NCBI GenBank assembly: GCA_947631585.1
Contig: CANRLY010000039.1
Span: 1-12,823 of the forward strand
Reading direction: 5' to 3'
Source: an uncultured Clostridia bacterium
Lineage (GTDB): Bacteria; Bacillota; Clostridia; Oscillospirales; Ruminococcaceae
Length of the DNA stretch: 12,823 bases
Shown here: in pieces, positions 1-6,963 of the stretch
How positions within the stretch are numbered: position 1 is the stretch's first letter
How the letters are laid out: every line of letters starts with the position of its first letter
The notes under the pieces: model-generated
The model's input: only the letters and a program-made list of their open reading frames with translations
What the model was told of the DNA's origin: nothing
Databases searched by the model: none
Program-made: the position numbers and the translations under genes

Positions 1-2035
<2,035 letters not shown>

Positions 2036-2104
2036 AACTGTATTCCTTTCTGAATGATAGTTTGGTCGTGTTTTACGTTTTCATCAGACTCGGAACACCA
2101 TAGT

Positions 2105-2124
2105 GGGTATATTTTTCATATCCC
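2105..2124 (-). other. Second hairpin in valS leader
   Basis: On the minus strand GGGATAT (2118-2124) and ATATACCC (2105-2112) pair over 7 bp with one bulged A around a GAAAA loop. It lies between the first leader hairpin and the ribosome binding site. Its function is unknown. Confidence 0.4.
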
Positions 2125-2149
2125 TTTTGTCCTTCTTTCACAGCTAAAT

Positions 2150-2181
2150 GCCGCTCTGCAACTTTTAAGACCGCAGACGGC
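2150..2181 (-). other. Hairpin at 5' end of valS leader RNA
   Basis: Read on the minus strand, arms GCCGTCTGC (2173-2181) and GCAGAGCGGC (2150-2159) pair over 9 bp with one bulged base and a 13-nt loop. The stem begins about 5 nt after the predicted transcription start. No U-run follows, so it is not a terminator. It may protect the 5' end of the mRNA or form part of an unrecognised leader element. Confidence 0.5.
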
Positions 2182-2192
2182 TTCATTATTAC

Positions 2193-2221
2193 ATTATTGC
2201 ACAGTTGCGCCGTTTTGTCAA
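2193..2221 (-). promoter_or_regulatory. valS sigma-A promoter
   Basis: On the minus strand a perfect -35 box TTGACA (2216-2221) is followed after 17 bp by AATAAT (2193-2198), one mismatch from TATAAT. Transcription would start near 2186, leaving a leader of about 150 nt before the valS start codon. Confidence 0.8.
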
Positions 2222-2277
2222 GAAATTGCGGAGGGCGAAATGCAATTGTAAAATATTTATTAACATATTTTAAGGTA

Positions 2278-2305
2278 TTGACAATTTGTTAAATTATGAT
2301 ACAAT
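2278..2305 (+). promoter_or_regulatory. Promoter of the acidic-linker lipoprotein
   Basis: A perfect TTGACA (2278-2283) is followed after 16 bp by TACAAT (2300-2305), one mismatch from consensus. It faces away from the valS promoter; the two -35 boxes are about 56 bp apart. The predicted 5' UTR is about 95 nt. Confidence 0.75.
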
Positions 2306-2408
2306 ATATTTTGTGGAATTTTTCATTCACATTTCGCACTAACTTGCATCTGCGCCTGTGAAGAATTTTTCAGGCTGCGGAAAACATTTTTTTGAAAGAG
2401 GTATGAAA

Positions 2409-3107
2409 ATGAAAAAATTACTGGCTATGGCAATGGCGTTCTGCATGGTGTTCTCAATGGCAGCGTGCAGCGAAAAGAGCAGCGATGACGACAAGGACGA
2501 TACCAAGGATTCTTCCGTTGTAGCTGACGACGGTTCTTCCGAAGAGGACAGCTCTAAAGAGGATAGTTCCAAAGAGGACGAACCTTCTTCTGAGGAAGAT
2601 AGTTCCAAAGAGGAGGACAGCTCCAAAGAGGAGGACAGCTCTTCTGAACCGGACAGTTCTGAACCGGATAGCTCTGAGGACGACAGCTCGTCTGAAGACC
2701 CCGGAGACGGCGATACCATTACTTATGAAAATCTGTCAATGAAACTGGGCGAAGGCTGGACCGCTACCGAATATCAGGGCGTTACTACATACATTCCGCC
2801 CGCTGGTCTTACAGACGGCAGCAACATGAACATTCTCACCACTGCAAAAGACTCCATGTTCTCTCTGTACACCAAGGAGATATTTGAGCAGCAGCTTGCT
2901 TCGCAGTTCGGTTCGGACTTCTCCATTGACGAATTTGAGAGCGTTAACGTTGGCGGAAAGAACGCTTACAAGATCTCCTACACTTATTCGTCTATCCCGA
3001 TCACCCAGTACATGATCGACGCTGAAAAGTCTTACATTCTCACCTTTACCGGCGCTTCTTTTGACAACCTGGATCAGATCATCGGTACTATCACTTTTGC
3101 CGAATAA
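2409..3107 (+). CDS. Lipoprotein with acidic Ser/Glu-rich linker and C-terminal globular domain
   Basis: This predicted lipoprotein of 232 residues is anchored to the outer face of the membrane. Residues 1-19 form a signal peptide ending in MAAC, a lipobox with Cys20 as the lipidation site. Residues 21-102 are a low-complexity linker made of repeated SSEED, SSKEED and SSEPD units, strongly negative and surely unfolded. Residues 103-232 look like one compact alpha/beta domain beginning at TITYENLSMKLGEGW, with a PsbP/DcrB-like feel (a polypeptide that ends in a GTITF strand), but I cannot assign a family firmly. I chose the ATG at 2409 because AAAGAGG lies 7 nt upstream; the ATG at 2403 is almost on top of that site and would only add two residues. 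The gene has its own promoter and terminator. Function unknown; a cell-surface binding role is a guess. Confidence 0.85.
   Translation: MKKLLAMAMAFCMVFSMAACSEKSSDDDKDDTKDSSVVADDGSSEEDSSKEDSSKEDEPSSEEDSSKEEDSSKEEDSSSEPDSSEPDSSEDDSSSEDPGDGDTITYENLSMKLGEGWTATEYQGVTTYIPPAGLTDGSNMNILTTAKDSMFSLYTKEIFEQQLASQFGSDFSIDEFESVNVGGKNAYKISYTYSSIPITQYMIDAEKSYILTFTGASFDNLDQIIGTITFAE
2535..2699 (+). repeat. In-gene tandem repeat encoding SSEED/SSKEED/SSEPD units
   Basis: About 165 bp of imperfect repeats with units of 12-18 bp, all multiples of three, encode the acidic linker of the lipoprotein (residues 43-97). Serine codons vary (AGC, AGT, TCT, TCC, TCG), so the protein repeat is older or better conserved than the DNA repeat. 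Unit loss or gain would change linker length without breaking the frame. Confidence 0.8.
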
Positions 3108-3145
3108 CAGGGCGTTTGCGCTTAACAACTAAAATTCCTATTTTG

Positions 3146-3186
3146 CCCCTTGTGGAAAACTTCTTCCGCAAGGGGTGAATTTTTTT
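3146..3186 (+). terminator. Rho-independent terminator of the lipoprotein gene
   Basis: Arms CCCCTTGTGGAA (3146-3157) and TTCCGCAAGGGG (3164-3175) form a 12-bp stem with one G-U pair and a 6-nt loop, followed shortly by a T-run at 3180-3186. It lies 38 bp after the stop codon. Confidence 0.9.
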
Positions 3187-3267
3187 GCCAAAAAACATAA
3201 AAACGGTCAAACGCCGTGCTTTCGTACATTTTCGACAAATTACGACATTTATGTTGAATTAATTTTG

Positions 3268-3297
3268 TTGATTCTGACGAAATACAAATTATATAAT
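3268..3297 (+). promoter_or_regulatory. Promoter of the DUF6514-like gene
   Basis: A perfect TATAAT (3292-3297) has TTGATT (3268-3273) 18 bp upstream as the best -35 candidate. The start of transcription would fall near 3304, giving a 5' UTR of about 93 nt. Confidence 0.65.
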
Positions 3298-3304
3298 AAG
3301 AGCG

Positions 3305-3375
3305 GTCTCTTTCAGGAGACAAATACTAGCAGTGGAGAGCCGCCTCACGCCGGTGCTTTTCGGCTCTCCGCTGCT
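3305..3375 (+). other. Structured 5' UTR: two hairpins before the DUF6514-like gene
   Basis: The predicted transcript begins with a small stem, GTCTC/GAGAC (3305-3320), then a long hairpin with arms AGCAGTGGAGAGCCG (3328-3342) and CGGCTCTCCGCTGCT (3361-3375). The long stem is 15 bp with a single G-U pair; its 18-nt loop can form an extra CAC/GTG stem closed by GCCG. The ribosome binding site starts only 7 nt after the 3' arm. No U-run follows, so it is not a terminator. This may be a translational control or mRNA-stability element; I recognise no named RNA family. Confidence 0.65.
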
Positions 3376-3396
3376 ATAAACGAAAGGAATCAGACA

Positions 3397-3723
3397 ATGG
3401 AACACACAAACGACAGGACTGACAAGTTCAACAAATTCCGCAATTTCCGCACCATCAGGTGTGAGGAGACCAAAGGCGGCGGTTTGCGCTACTGCCTTAC
3501 CTCGTCAGATGCAGAGTCCGACGGTCAGGTGTTTACCACCTACGGAATAACCATCGACTGCTCGCTTTTCGGCGAACAGGATCACGCCGGTATACCCGAC
3601 ATCACCACCGACTTCTCGGCGGCGCAGCAGCTTTTCGATCTGGTGCATCTTTACATGGTGACTCCCATGCAGCTGGCGGAAGTGACGGAAGATTTCCTCA
3701 ACGACCCAAGCCGCAGCTTCTGA
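3397..3723 (+). CDS. Small DUF6514-like protein of unknown function
   Basis: A 108-residue soluble protein with no signal peptide or membrane segment. After a basic, polar N-terminus (residues 1-20) comes a strand-rich part containing RYCLTSSD and VFTTYGITIDCS, then IPDITTDFSAAQQLFDLVHLY and a C-terminal MQLAEVTEDFLND helix. This pattern (YGI-I strand, 'DIS/T-D...' turn, 'P-L-V-EDFL' ending) matches my memory of DUF6514, a family of about 100 residues common in Clostridia, function unknown. The ATG at 3397 is chosen for GAAAGGA 8 nt upstream; an open frame continues further upstream but runs through the promoter and UTR hairpins. It is monocistronic, with its own promoter and terminator. The family call is from memory. 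Confidence 0.75.
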   Translation: MEHTNDRTDKFNKFRNFRTIRCEETKGGGLRYCLTSSDAESDGQVFTTYGITIDCSLFGEQDHAGIPDITTDFSAAQQLFDLVHLYMVTPMQLAEVTEDFLNDPSRSF

Positions 3724-3754
3724 ATCGCTGAATGGTCGAATTGCTGAACATCAG

Positions 3755-3784
3755 AAAAGCTCCCAAAAATAAGGGAGCTTTTTT
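3755..3784 (+). terminator. Rho-independent terminator of the DUF6514-like gene
   Basis: AAAAGCTCCC (3755-3764) pairs with GGGAGCTTTT (3773-3782) around an 8-nt A-rich loop, running directly into T residues. It lies about 30 bp after the stop codon. Confidence 0.9.
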
Positions 3785-3792
3785 GTTTTGCT

Positions 3793-3818
3793 GAATTTGC
3801 GAATTTTGCGAATTTTGC
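3793..3818 (+). repeat. Short tandem repeat GAATTTTGC x3
   Basis: Three near-identical units, one of 8 bp (3793-3800) and two of 9 bp (3801-3818), lie just upstream of the first promoter of the two-helix protein gene. Further TTTGC words follow to 3834. It is probably a slippage product; a regulatory role cannot be judged. Confidence 0.6.
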
Positions 3819-3821
3819 TGT

Positions 3822-3902
3822 TTGCTTTTTTGCGTTTTTGTGTTATAATCAACAAAAACCTGCTTTGCTGTGGTTCAATTGCGGTAAAACTCCTGTTATA
3901 AT
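3822..3902 (+). promoter_or_regulatory. Two tandem extended -10 promoters before the three-gene membrane/TetR unit
   Basis: The same 9-bp string TGTTATAAT occurs at 3841-3849 and 3894-3902. Each has a perfect -10 box with a TGn extension, which can work with a weak -35. The -35 candidates are poor: TTGCTT at 3822-3827 (16-bp spacing) and TTCAAT at 3874-3879 (17-bp spacing). The second would start transcription close to the ribosome binding site at 3921. Confidence 0.6.
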
Positions 3903-3933
3903 AAGATCACAAAATCAAACGGAGGTGTCAGTT

Positions 3934-4302
3934 ATGGCAATTATGAACACAGACAAGATCTATGCGGAAGCTATTGTGAACGAATACTCCAAAAAGAGCA
4001 CGACCAAAGTTGTGCAGCTGAGGAAACTGGACAGGGCGGCTAAACAGCCTGCGGTTATCTTCACCTACACTTTCGGGATAATCTGCGCTCTTATCGCAGG
4101 CACGGGAATGTGTCTCTGCATGGGGGTCATCGGCGGCGGAACTGCTGCTTTTATGGCGGCAGGGATAGTTGTGGGACTTGCCGGCTTTATCGGGGCTGCG
4201 GTGAACTATCCCATCTACAAGCGGATACTTCAGAAAAGCAAAGACAGGTACGCAGGGGATATAATCCGGCTGGCGTCTGAGATAGCCGGAGAGGACAGCT
4301 GA
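3934..4302 (+). CDS. Conserved two-helix membrane protein, family often labelled dihydropteridine reductase without support
   Basis: A 122-residue protein with two predicted membrane helices at about 40-62 and 67-92 joined by a short GGG turn, a basic N-terminal segment (KVVQLRKLDRAAK) and a conserved-looking NYPIYKRIL after helix 2, then a helical tail. Proteins of this form are widespread in Clostridia and frequently carry the automatic name dihydropteridine reductase; I see no nucleotide-binding or reductase motif, so I do not adopt it. The start is the ATG at 3934, with GGAGGTG 6 nt upstream; the next ATG at 3943 is less well placed. The TetR-type regulator begins about 29 nt after the stop, so the two are probably co-transcribed. 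The N-terminus faces the cytoplasm by the positive-inside rule. Function unknown. Confidence 0.85.
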   Translation: MAIMNTDKIYAEAIVNEYSKKSTTKVVQLRKLDRAAKQPAVIFTYTFGIICALIAGTGMCLCMGVIGGGTAAFMAAGIVVGLAGFIGAAVNYPIYKRILQKSKDRYAGDIIRLASEIAGEDS

Positions 4303-4331
4303 CGACAACTGACGAGTTTTGCAAAAAGGCG

Positions 4332-4973
4332 GTGTTACGGTTGCGCAAGGGCAAAAAGGGAGAAAAGGGAGAAAAGGGCGAAAGCAGGTATTTCAGCACG
4401 GCTGCCCGTATGGACGAAGCGCTGATAGAATGTCTTGAAAAAAAGGAACTTGAATACATCACGGTAAAAGAGATCTGCGAAAAAGCCGGAGTCAACCGTT
4501 CCACCTTTTATCTGCACTACGAGACTATCGCAGACCTGCTCAACGAATGTGTCGAGTACACAAACAACAAATGTTTCAGGCGGTATACTTCCGAGCTGGC
4601 AGACGTGAAAAGCCGCATCTCCTCCGGAAGCCGTGAAGATATGATCTTCATTTCTCCGGAATACCTGAGACCTTTCTTTGAATTTGTCTGCGAAAACAAA
4701 CGGCTTTTTAAAGTTATCCTGCTGAACCCTAAAACTTTTGAGACGGACAGGACTTTCCGCAGGCTGTTCGACGAGATATTCTCGCCGGCAATGGACAAGT
4801 TCAATATACCGGAGAAGAAAAAGCCGTACATGATACATTTTTATCTGGGCGGCATAATAGCAATGGTGGAGCAGTGGATAAAAAACGACTGCTCCGACAA
4901 TGTGGAAGATATGATACGGCTTTGCATAGACTGCGTGACGGGGAATTTCGGTCTGCCCGACGAAAAAAGGTAG
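4332..4973 (+). CDS. TetR/AcrR-type transcriptional regulator
   Basis: A predicted DNA-binding regulator of up to 213 residues. The helix-turn-helix lies at about 43-63 (ITVKEICEKAGVNRSTFYLHY), a near-consensus TetR DNA-binding motif. The C-terminal half (residues 85-205) is helical, with GGIIAMVEQWIKND resembling the TetR_C domain of regulators related to DhaS. The N-terminus has an unusual KKGEKGEKGE stretch coded by 9-bp repeats. The start is uncertain: GTG at 4332 has its purine stretch too close (2 nt), while TTG at 4341 has AGGCGG 8 nt upstream and may be the true start, three residues shorter. It sits between two membrane-protein genes, 29 nt after one and 8 nt before the other, so it probably controls this unit, though no operator palindrome was identified. 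The ligand is unknown. Confidence 0.92.
   Translation: MLRLRKGKKGEKGEKGESRYFSTAARMDEALIECLEKKELEYITVKEICEKAGVNRSTFYLHYETIADLLNECVEYTNNKCFRRYTSELADVKSRISSGSREDMIFISPEYLRPFFEFVCENKRLFKVILLNPKTFETDRTFRRLFDEIFSPAMDKFNIPEKKKPYMIHFYLGGIIAMVEQWIKNDCSDNVEDMIRLCIDCVTGNFGLPDEKR
4349..4384 (+). repeat. Four 9-bp purine-rich units at the start of the TetR gene
   Basis: GGGCAAAAA, GGGAGAAAA, GGGAGAAAA and GGGCGAAAG follow one another and encode the KGEKGEKGE segment. Change in unit number would stay in frame. Confidence 0.75.
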
Positions 4974-4981
4974 GTCGGGGA

Positions 4982-5596
4982 ATGAGCAGGGCAAGGCTGC
5001 CGGCAAAGGATATTTTGCGGCTGAGTTTTGCCGTGAACCTGGGGTATGCGCTGGTACAGGCGGCAAACGGGATAGCCGCACGGTCGCTCTGGTCGGGGAC
5101 GCTGGCGTTTTATTACCTTACTCTGAGCCTTATCAGGTTTTCTCTGCTGCGTGGGCGCAGGAAGGTCAGCCTTCTGCAAAAGTGGAAAAGATACATTTTC
5201 AGCGCAGTGGTGATACTTTTTCTGGAGCTTGCTCTTTTGGGGATACACTTTGTCACCATCTACAAAGGACACGTTGTCTCTTACCCCGGATATATGATCT
5301 ACGCCGTGGCGTTATACACCTTTTATGCGGCGATAACGGCGGCAAGGAACGTTATCAGGTACAGAAAGCGTTCCGACCCCATTCTCCTGGCAAGCAAAGC
5401 TCTTTCCCTGGCGGCGGCCGGGATATCCGTCTATTCTCTGCAATCGGCGATGATCTCGGCTTTTGGCGACTCTGAGCGTTTCCGGCTCATTATGGGAAAC
5501 TGCGTTGGCACAGGGGTATTCCTGCTGATCTCAGCCGTTTCGGTCTTTATGCTTATAAAAGGCACAAAAGCCGTGCGTTCCCTTTCAGGCAAATAA
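4982..5596 (+). CDS. Multi-pass membrane protein downstream of TetR regulator, unknown function
   Basis: A 204-residue hydrophobic protein with about six predicted membrane helices, near residues 14-33, 38-56, 71-93, 103-123, 136-160 and 174-196. Polar loops contain LLRGRRKVSLLQKWKR after helix 2 and RNVIRYRKRSDP after helix 4, so those loops are probably cytoplasmic. I recall similar uncharacterised proteins in Clostridia with the features AFYYLTLSLIRFSLL and YSLQSAM, but no named family or transport motif is evident. The ATG at 4982 begins 8 nt after the TetR stop codon, and its ribosome binding site lies within the end of the TetR gene, so translation is likely coupled. A TetR regulator directly ahead of a membrane protein suggests export of, or response to, a small molecule; this is inference. 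Confidence 0.8.
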   Translation: MSRARLPAKDILRLSFAVNLGYALVQAANGIAARSLWSGTLAFYYLTLSLIRFSLLRGRRKVSLLQKWKRYIFSAVVILFLELALLGIHFVTIYKGHVVSYPGYMIYAVALYTFYAAITAARNVIRYRKRSDPILLASKALSLAAAGISVYSLQSAMISAFGDSERFRLIMGNCVGTGVFLLISAVSVFMLIKGTKAVRSLSGK

Positions 5597-5645
5597 AAAA
5601 GCCGCCCCCTCAGGCTTCAGACCTGCGGCAAGGCGGTATTTTTTT
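5593..5645. terminator. Shared bidirectional terminator between convergent genes
   Basis: GCCGCC (5601-5606) pairs with GGCGGT (5632-5637), flanked by an A-run on the left and a T-run (5639-5645) on the right, so it can stop transcription of the membrane-protein unit rightwards and of the aquaporin gene leftwards. An alternative pairing uses GCCGC with GCGGC at 5625-5629. Confidence 0.75.
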
Positions 5646-5667
5646 GCTTACAAGCCGGTTTTAAGGC

Positions 5668-6363
5668 TTATTTCTTTCTGATAAAGATACTGTTCACCAG
5701 GCAAGCCAGGAAAGCTCCTATCAGCGGCGCAACTATGAACACCCAAACCTGAGCGATAGAGCTGCCGTCGGTGTTGGGGATAGCGAAGAACGCCGGTGCA
5801 AGGCTTCTTGCAGGGTTTACGGAAGTTCCGGTAAGGGGTATTCCGAGCAGGTGTACGAAAGTCAGCGCAATTCCGATAAATATCGGTGCGTGCTTCTGAG
5901 TGCCCTCGTCCTTGCTTTCGGTAACGGCGATTATCACCAGCACGAACACAAAGGTAAGTATGATCTCTACCAGCAGTGCGCCGAAGAAATTCATATCTCT
6001 AAATGAGTTTGCGCCGAAATTAGTGTCCTTGAGATCGTCAAGCTTAGCTCCGAGAGCTCCGCACTTAACGAGTAAAGCCAGCACGCCTGATGCCAGGAAT
6101 GCGCCTATCACCTGGGATACCACATATCCGATGAACTGATTGGCTTTCATTTTGCCGTCCACGAACATAGCGAAAGATACCGCCGGGTTAAGGTGCGTGC
6201 CGCTGACCTTTCCTATCGAGTAGCCTACCACGATAATTGAAATCCCAAACGCAAGAGAAGTTGCGACCACGTTGCCGGTCAGCATTGCAGTTCCGCAGCC
6301 GAAGAACACCAGGATAAAAGTTCCTATGATCTCAGCAACGTACTTAGTTGTGATACTATTCAT
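5668..6363 (-). CDS. aqpZ: Aquaporin, AqpZ-type water channel
   Basis: This 231-residue MIP-family membrane channel has six helices and both NPA half-helices: HLNPAVS with NPA at 59-61 and SVNPARS with NPA at 183-185. By alignment from memory with E. coli AqpZ, the selectivity-filter positions are Phe39, His171, Thr180 and Arg186, the set of a water-selective channel; glycerol facilitators have a small residue in place of the histidine and a Trp instead of the Phe. The segment FVHLLGIPLTGTSVNPAR is very close to AqpZ. Many Firmicutes annotations use the name glpF for any such protein, but the filter argues against glycerol. The start at 6363 has AAGGAGG 8 nt upstream and a promoter at 6417-6445. 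The gene is monocistronic, convergent with the TetR unit, and next to no glycerol genes. Confidence 0.93.
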   Translation of the reverse strand: MNSITTKYVAEIIGTFILVFFGCGTAMLTGNVVATSLAFGISIIVVGYSIGKVSGTHLNPAVSFAMFVDGKMKANQFIGYVVSQVIGAFLASGVLALLVKCGALGAKLDDLKDTNFGANSFRDMNFFGALLVEIILTFVFVLVIIAVTESKDEGTQKHAPIFIGIALTFVHLLGIPLTGTSVNPARSLAPAFFAIPNTDGSSIAQVWVFIVAPLIGAFLACLVNSIFIRKK

Positions 6364-6416
6364 TTTTCTGGACCTCCTTATTATAATAAGACTGAAAGAT
6401 CTATTCGATCATTATT

Positions 6417-6445
6417 ATTTTAACTCATATACCGGGATTTGTCCA
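6417..6445 (-). promoter_or_regulatory. aqpZ promoter
   Basis: On the minus strand TGGACA (6440-6445) is followed after 17 bp by TAAAAT (6417-6422); each box differs from consensus at one base. Transcription would start near 6410, about 45 nt before the start codon. A perfect 7-bp inverted repeat, TGAAAAT/ATTTTCA (6465-6484), lies 20 bp upstream of the -35 box and could be a regulator site. Confidence 0.75.
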
Positions 6446-6562
6446 GCTTTTTATTATGAGTTTATGAAAATCTGTAAATTTTCACAAATAAGCCGAGCCA
6501 TATTTATTCATATTGAAATAACTTTCCTTTGCTCAGGGAGTCTTTCCGCAGTTTTTTTAAAT

Positions 6563-6600
6563 CAAAAAGCGGCAGGACTGTTATTCTCTGCCGCTTAAAT
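6563..6600 (-). terminator. Terminator of the five-gene ABC operon
   Basis: On the minus strand AAGCGGCAG (6588-6596) and CTGCCGCTT (6567-6575) form a perfect 9-bp stem with a 12-nt loop, followed by TTT and then an AT-rich tract. It lies 20 bp after the stop of the last gene of the operon. Confidence 0.85.
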
Positions 6601-6615
6601 TTTTATACTCAAAAC

Positions 6616-6924
6616 TCAGCTTGCCTTGAATTTTCCCAGCCATGCGCAGGCGATATCCAGCGCCTCGTAAAGGCTTGACTTTTCAACGCTTTTTACAAAG
6701 ATCTTATCAAAAGGCAGGGTAGGGTCGGTAGCCATCTTGAATATCCTGACCTTGCTTGCCACCTGTATTCCGCCCATATCCTTGGTTTCCTCGATCTGCA
6801 TTCTTACGATATACTCGTCTGACATATTGCCGAAGTATATCTCGTTTCCTTTTCTCACAAGAGGAAGCCCTCTGTAGGTGAAAAAGCCGTTTTTAGTCTC
6901 TTTAGTCTCTTTGGTCTCTGCCAT
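6616..6924 (-). CDS. Conserved small soluble protein, last gene of the ABC operon
   Basis: A 102-residue protein without signal peptide or membrane helix. After a charged N-terminus with three ETK units comes a strand-rich body: FFTYRGLPLVRKGNEIYFGNM, YIVRMQIEETKD, VASKVRIFKMATDPTLPFDKIFVKSVEKS, then a C-terminal helix LYEALDIACAWLGKF. I recall similar uncharacterised proteins in Ruminococcus with the YFGNMSD pattern, but no domain name. AAAGGAAA lies upstream of the ATG at 6924. It follows the DUF4340 gene by 39 nt, with no promoter seen in the gap and a strong terminator after it, so it is probably the fifth gene of the operon. Whether it works with the transporter or is merely co-transcribed cannot be told. 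Confidence 0.82.
   Translation of the reverse strand: MAETKETKETKNGFFTYRGLPLVRKGNEIYFGNMSDEYIVRMQIEETKDMGGIQVASKVRIFKMATDPTLPFDKIFVKSVEKSSLYEALDIACAWLGKFKAS
6892..6918 (-). repeat. Three 9-bp units (GAGACYAAA) at the start of the small gene
   Basis: The units encode ETK three times directly after Met-Ala. They resemble in form the 9-bp repeats at the start of the TetR gene. Confidence 0.8.
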
Positions 6925-6963
6925 TATATATCACGTTTCCTTTCTTGGTAATTGTTGTTTTGT

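Noticed and set aside
2091..2110. Minus-strand TGGTGTTCCG in the valS leader, reminiscent of the T-box core with TGGT able to pair with a tRNA 3' end
   Set aside because: The full conserved core is not present, no terminator hairpin with U-run follows, and the leader is too short for a normal stem I with a valine specifier.
2339..2719. Minus-strand frame with SSSELSGSEL repeats
   Set aside because: It is the mirror of the acidic linker repeats of the lipoprotein gene, which has promoter, signal peptide and terminator on the plus strand.
3793..3840. Tandem GAATTTTGC units as a CRISPR or iteron-like array
   Set aside because: Only three adjacent 8-9 bp units without spacers, in an AT-rich intergenic stretch; there is no replication or cas gene nearby.
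3934..4302. Dihydropteridine reductase as a function for the two-helix protein
   Set aside because: The name is common in automatic annotation of this family, but the protein is 122 residues with two membrane helices and no Rossmann or nitroreductase motif.
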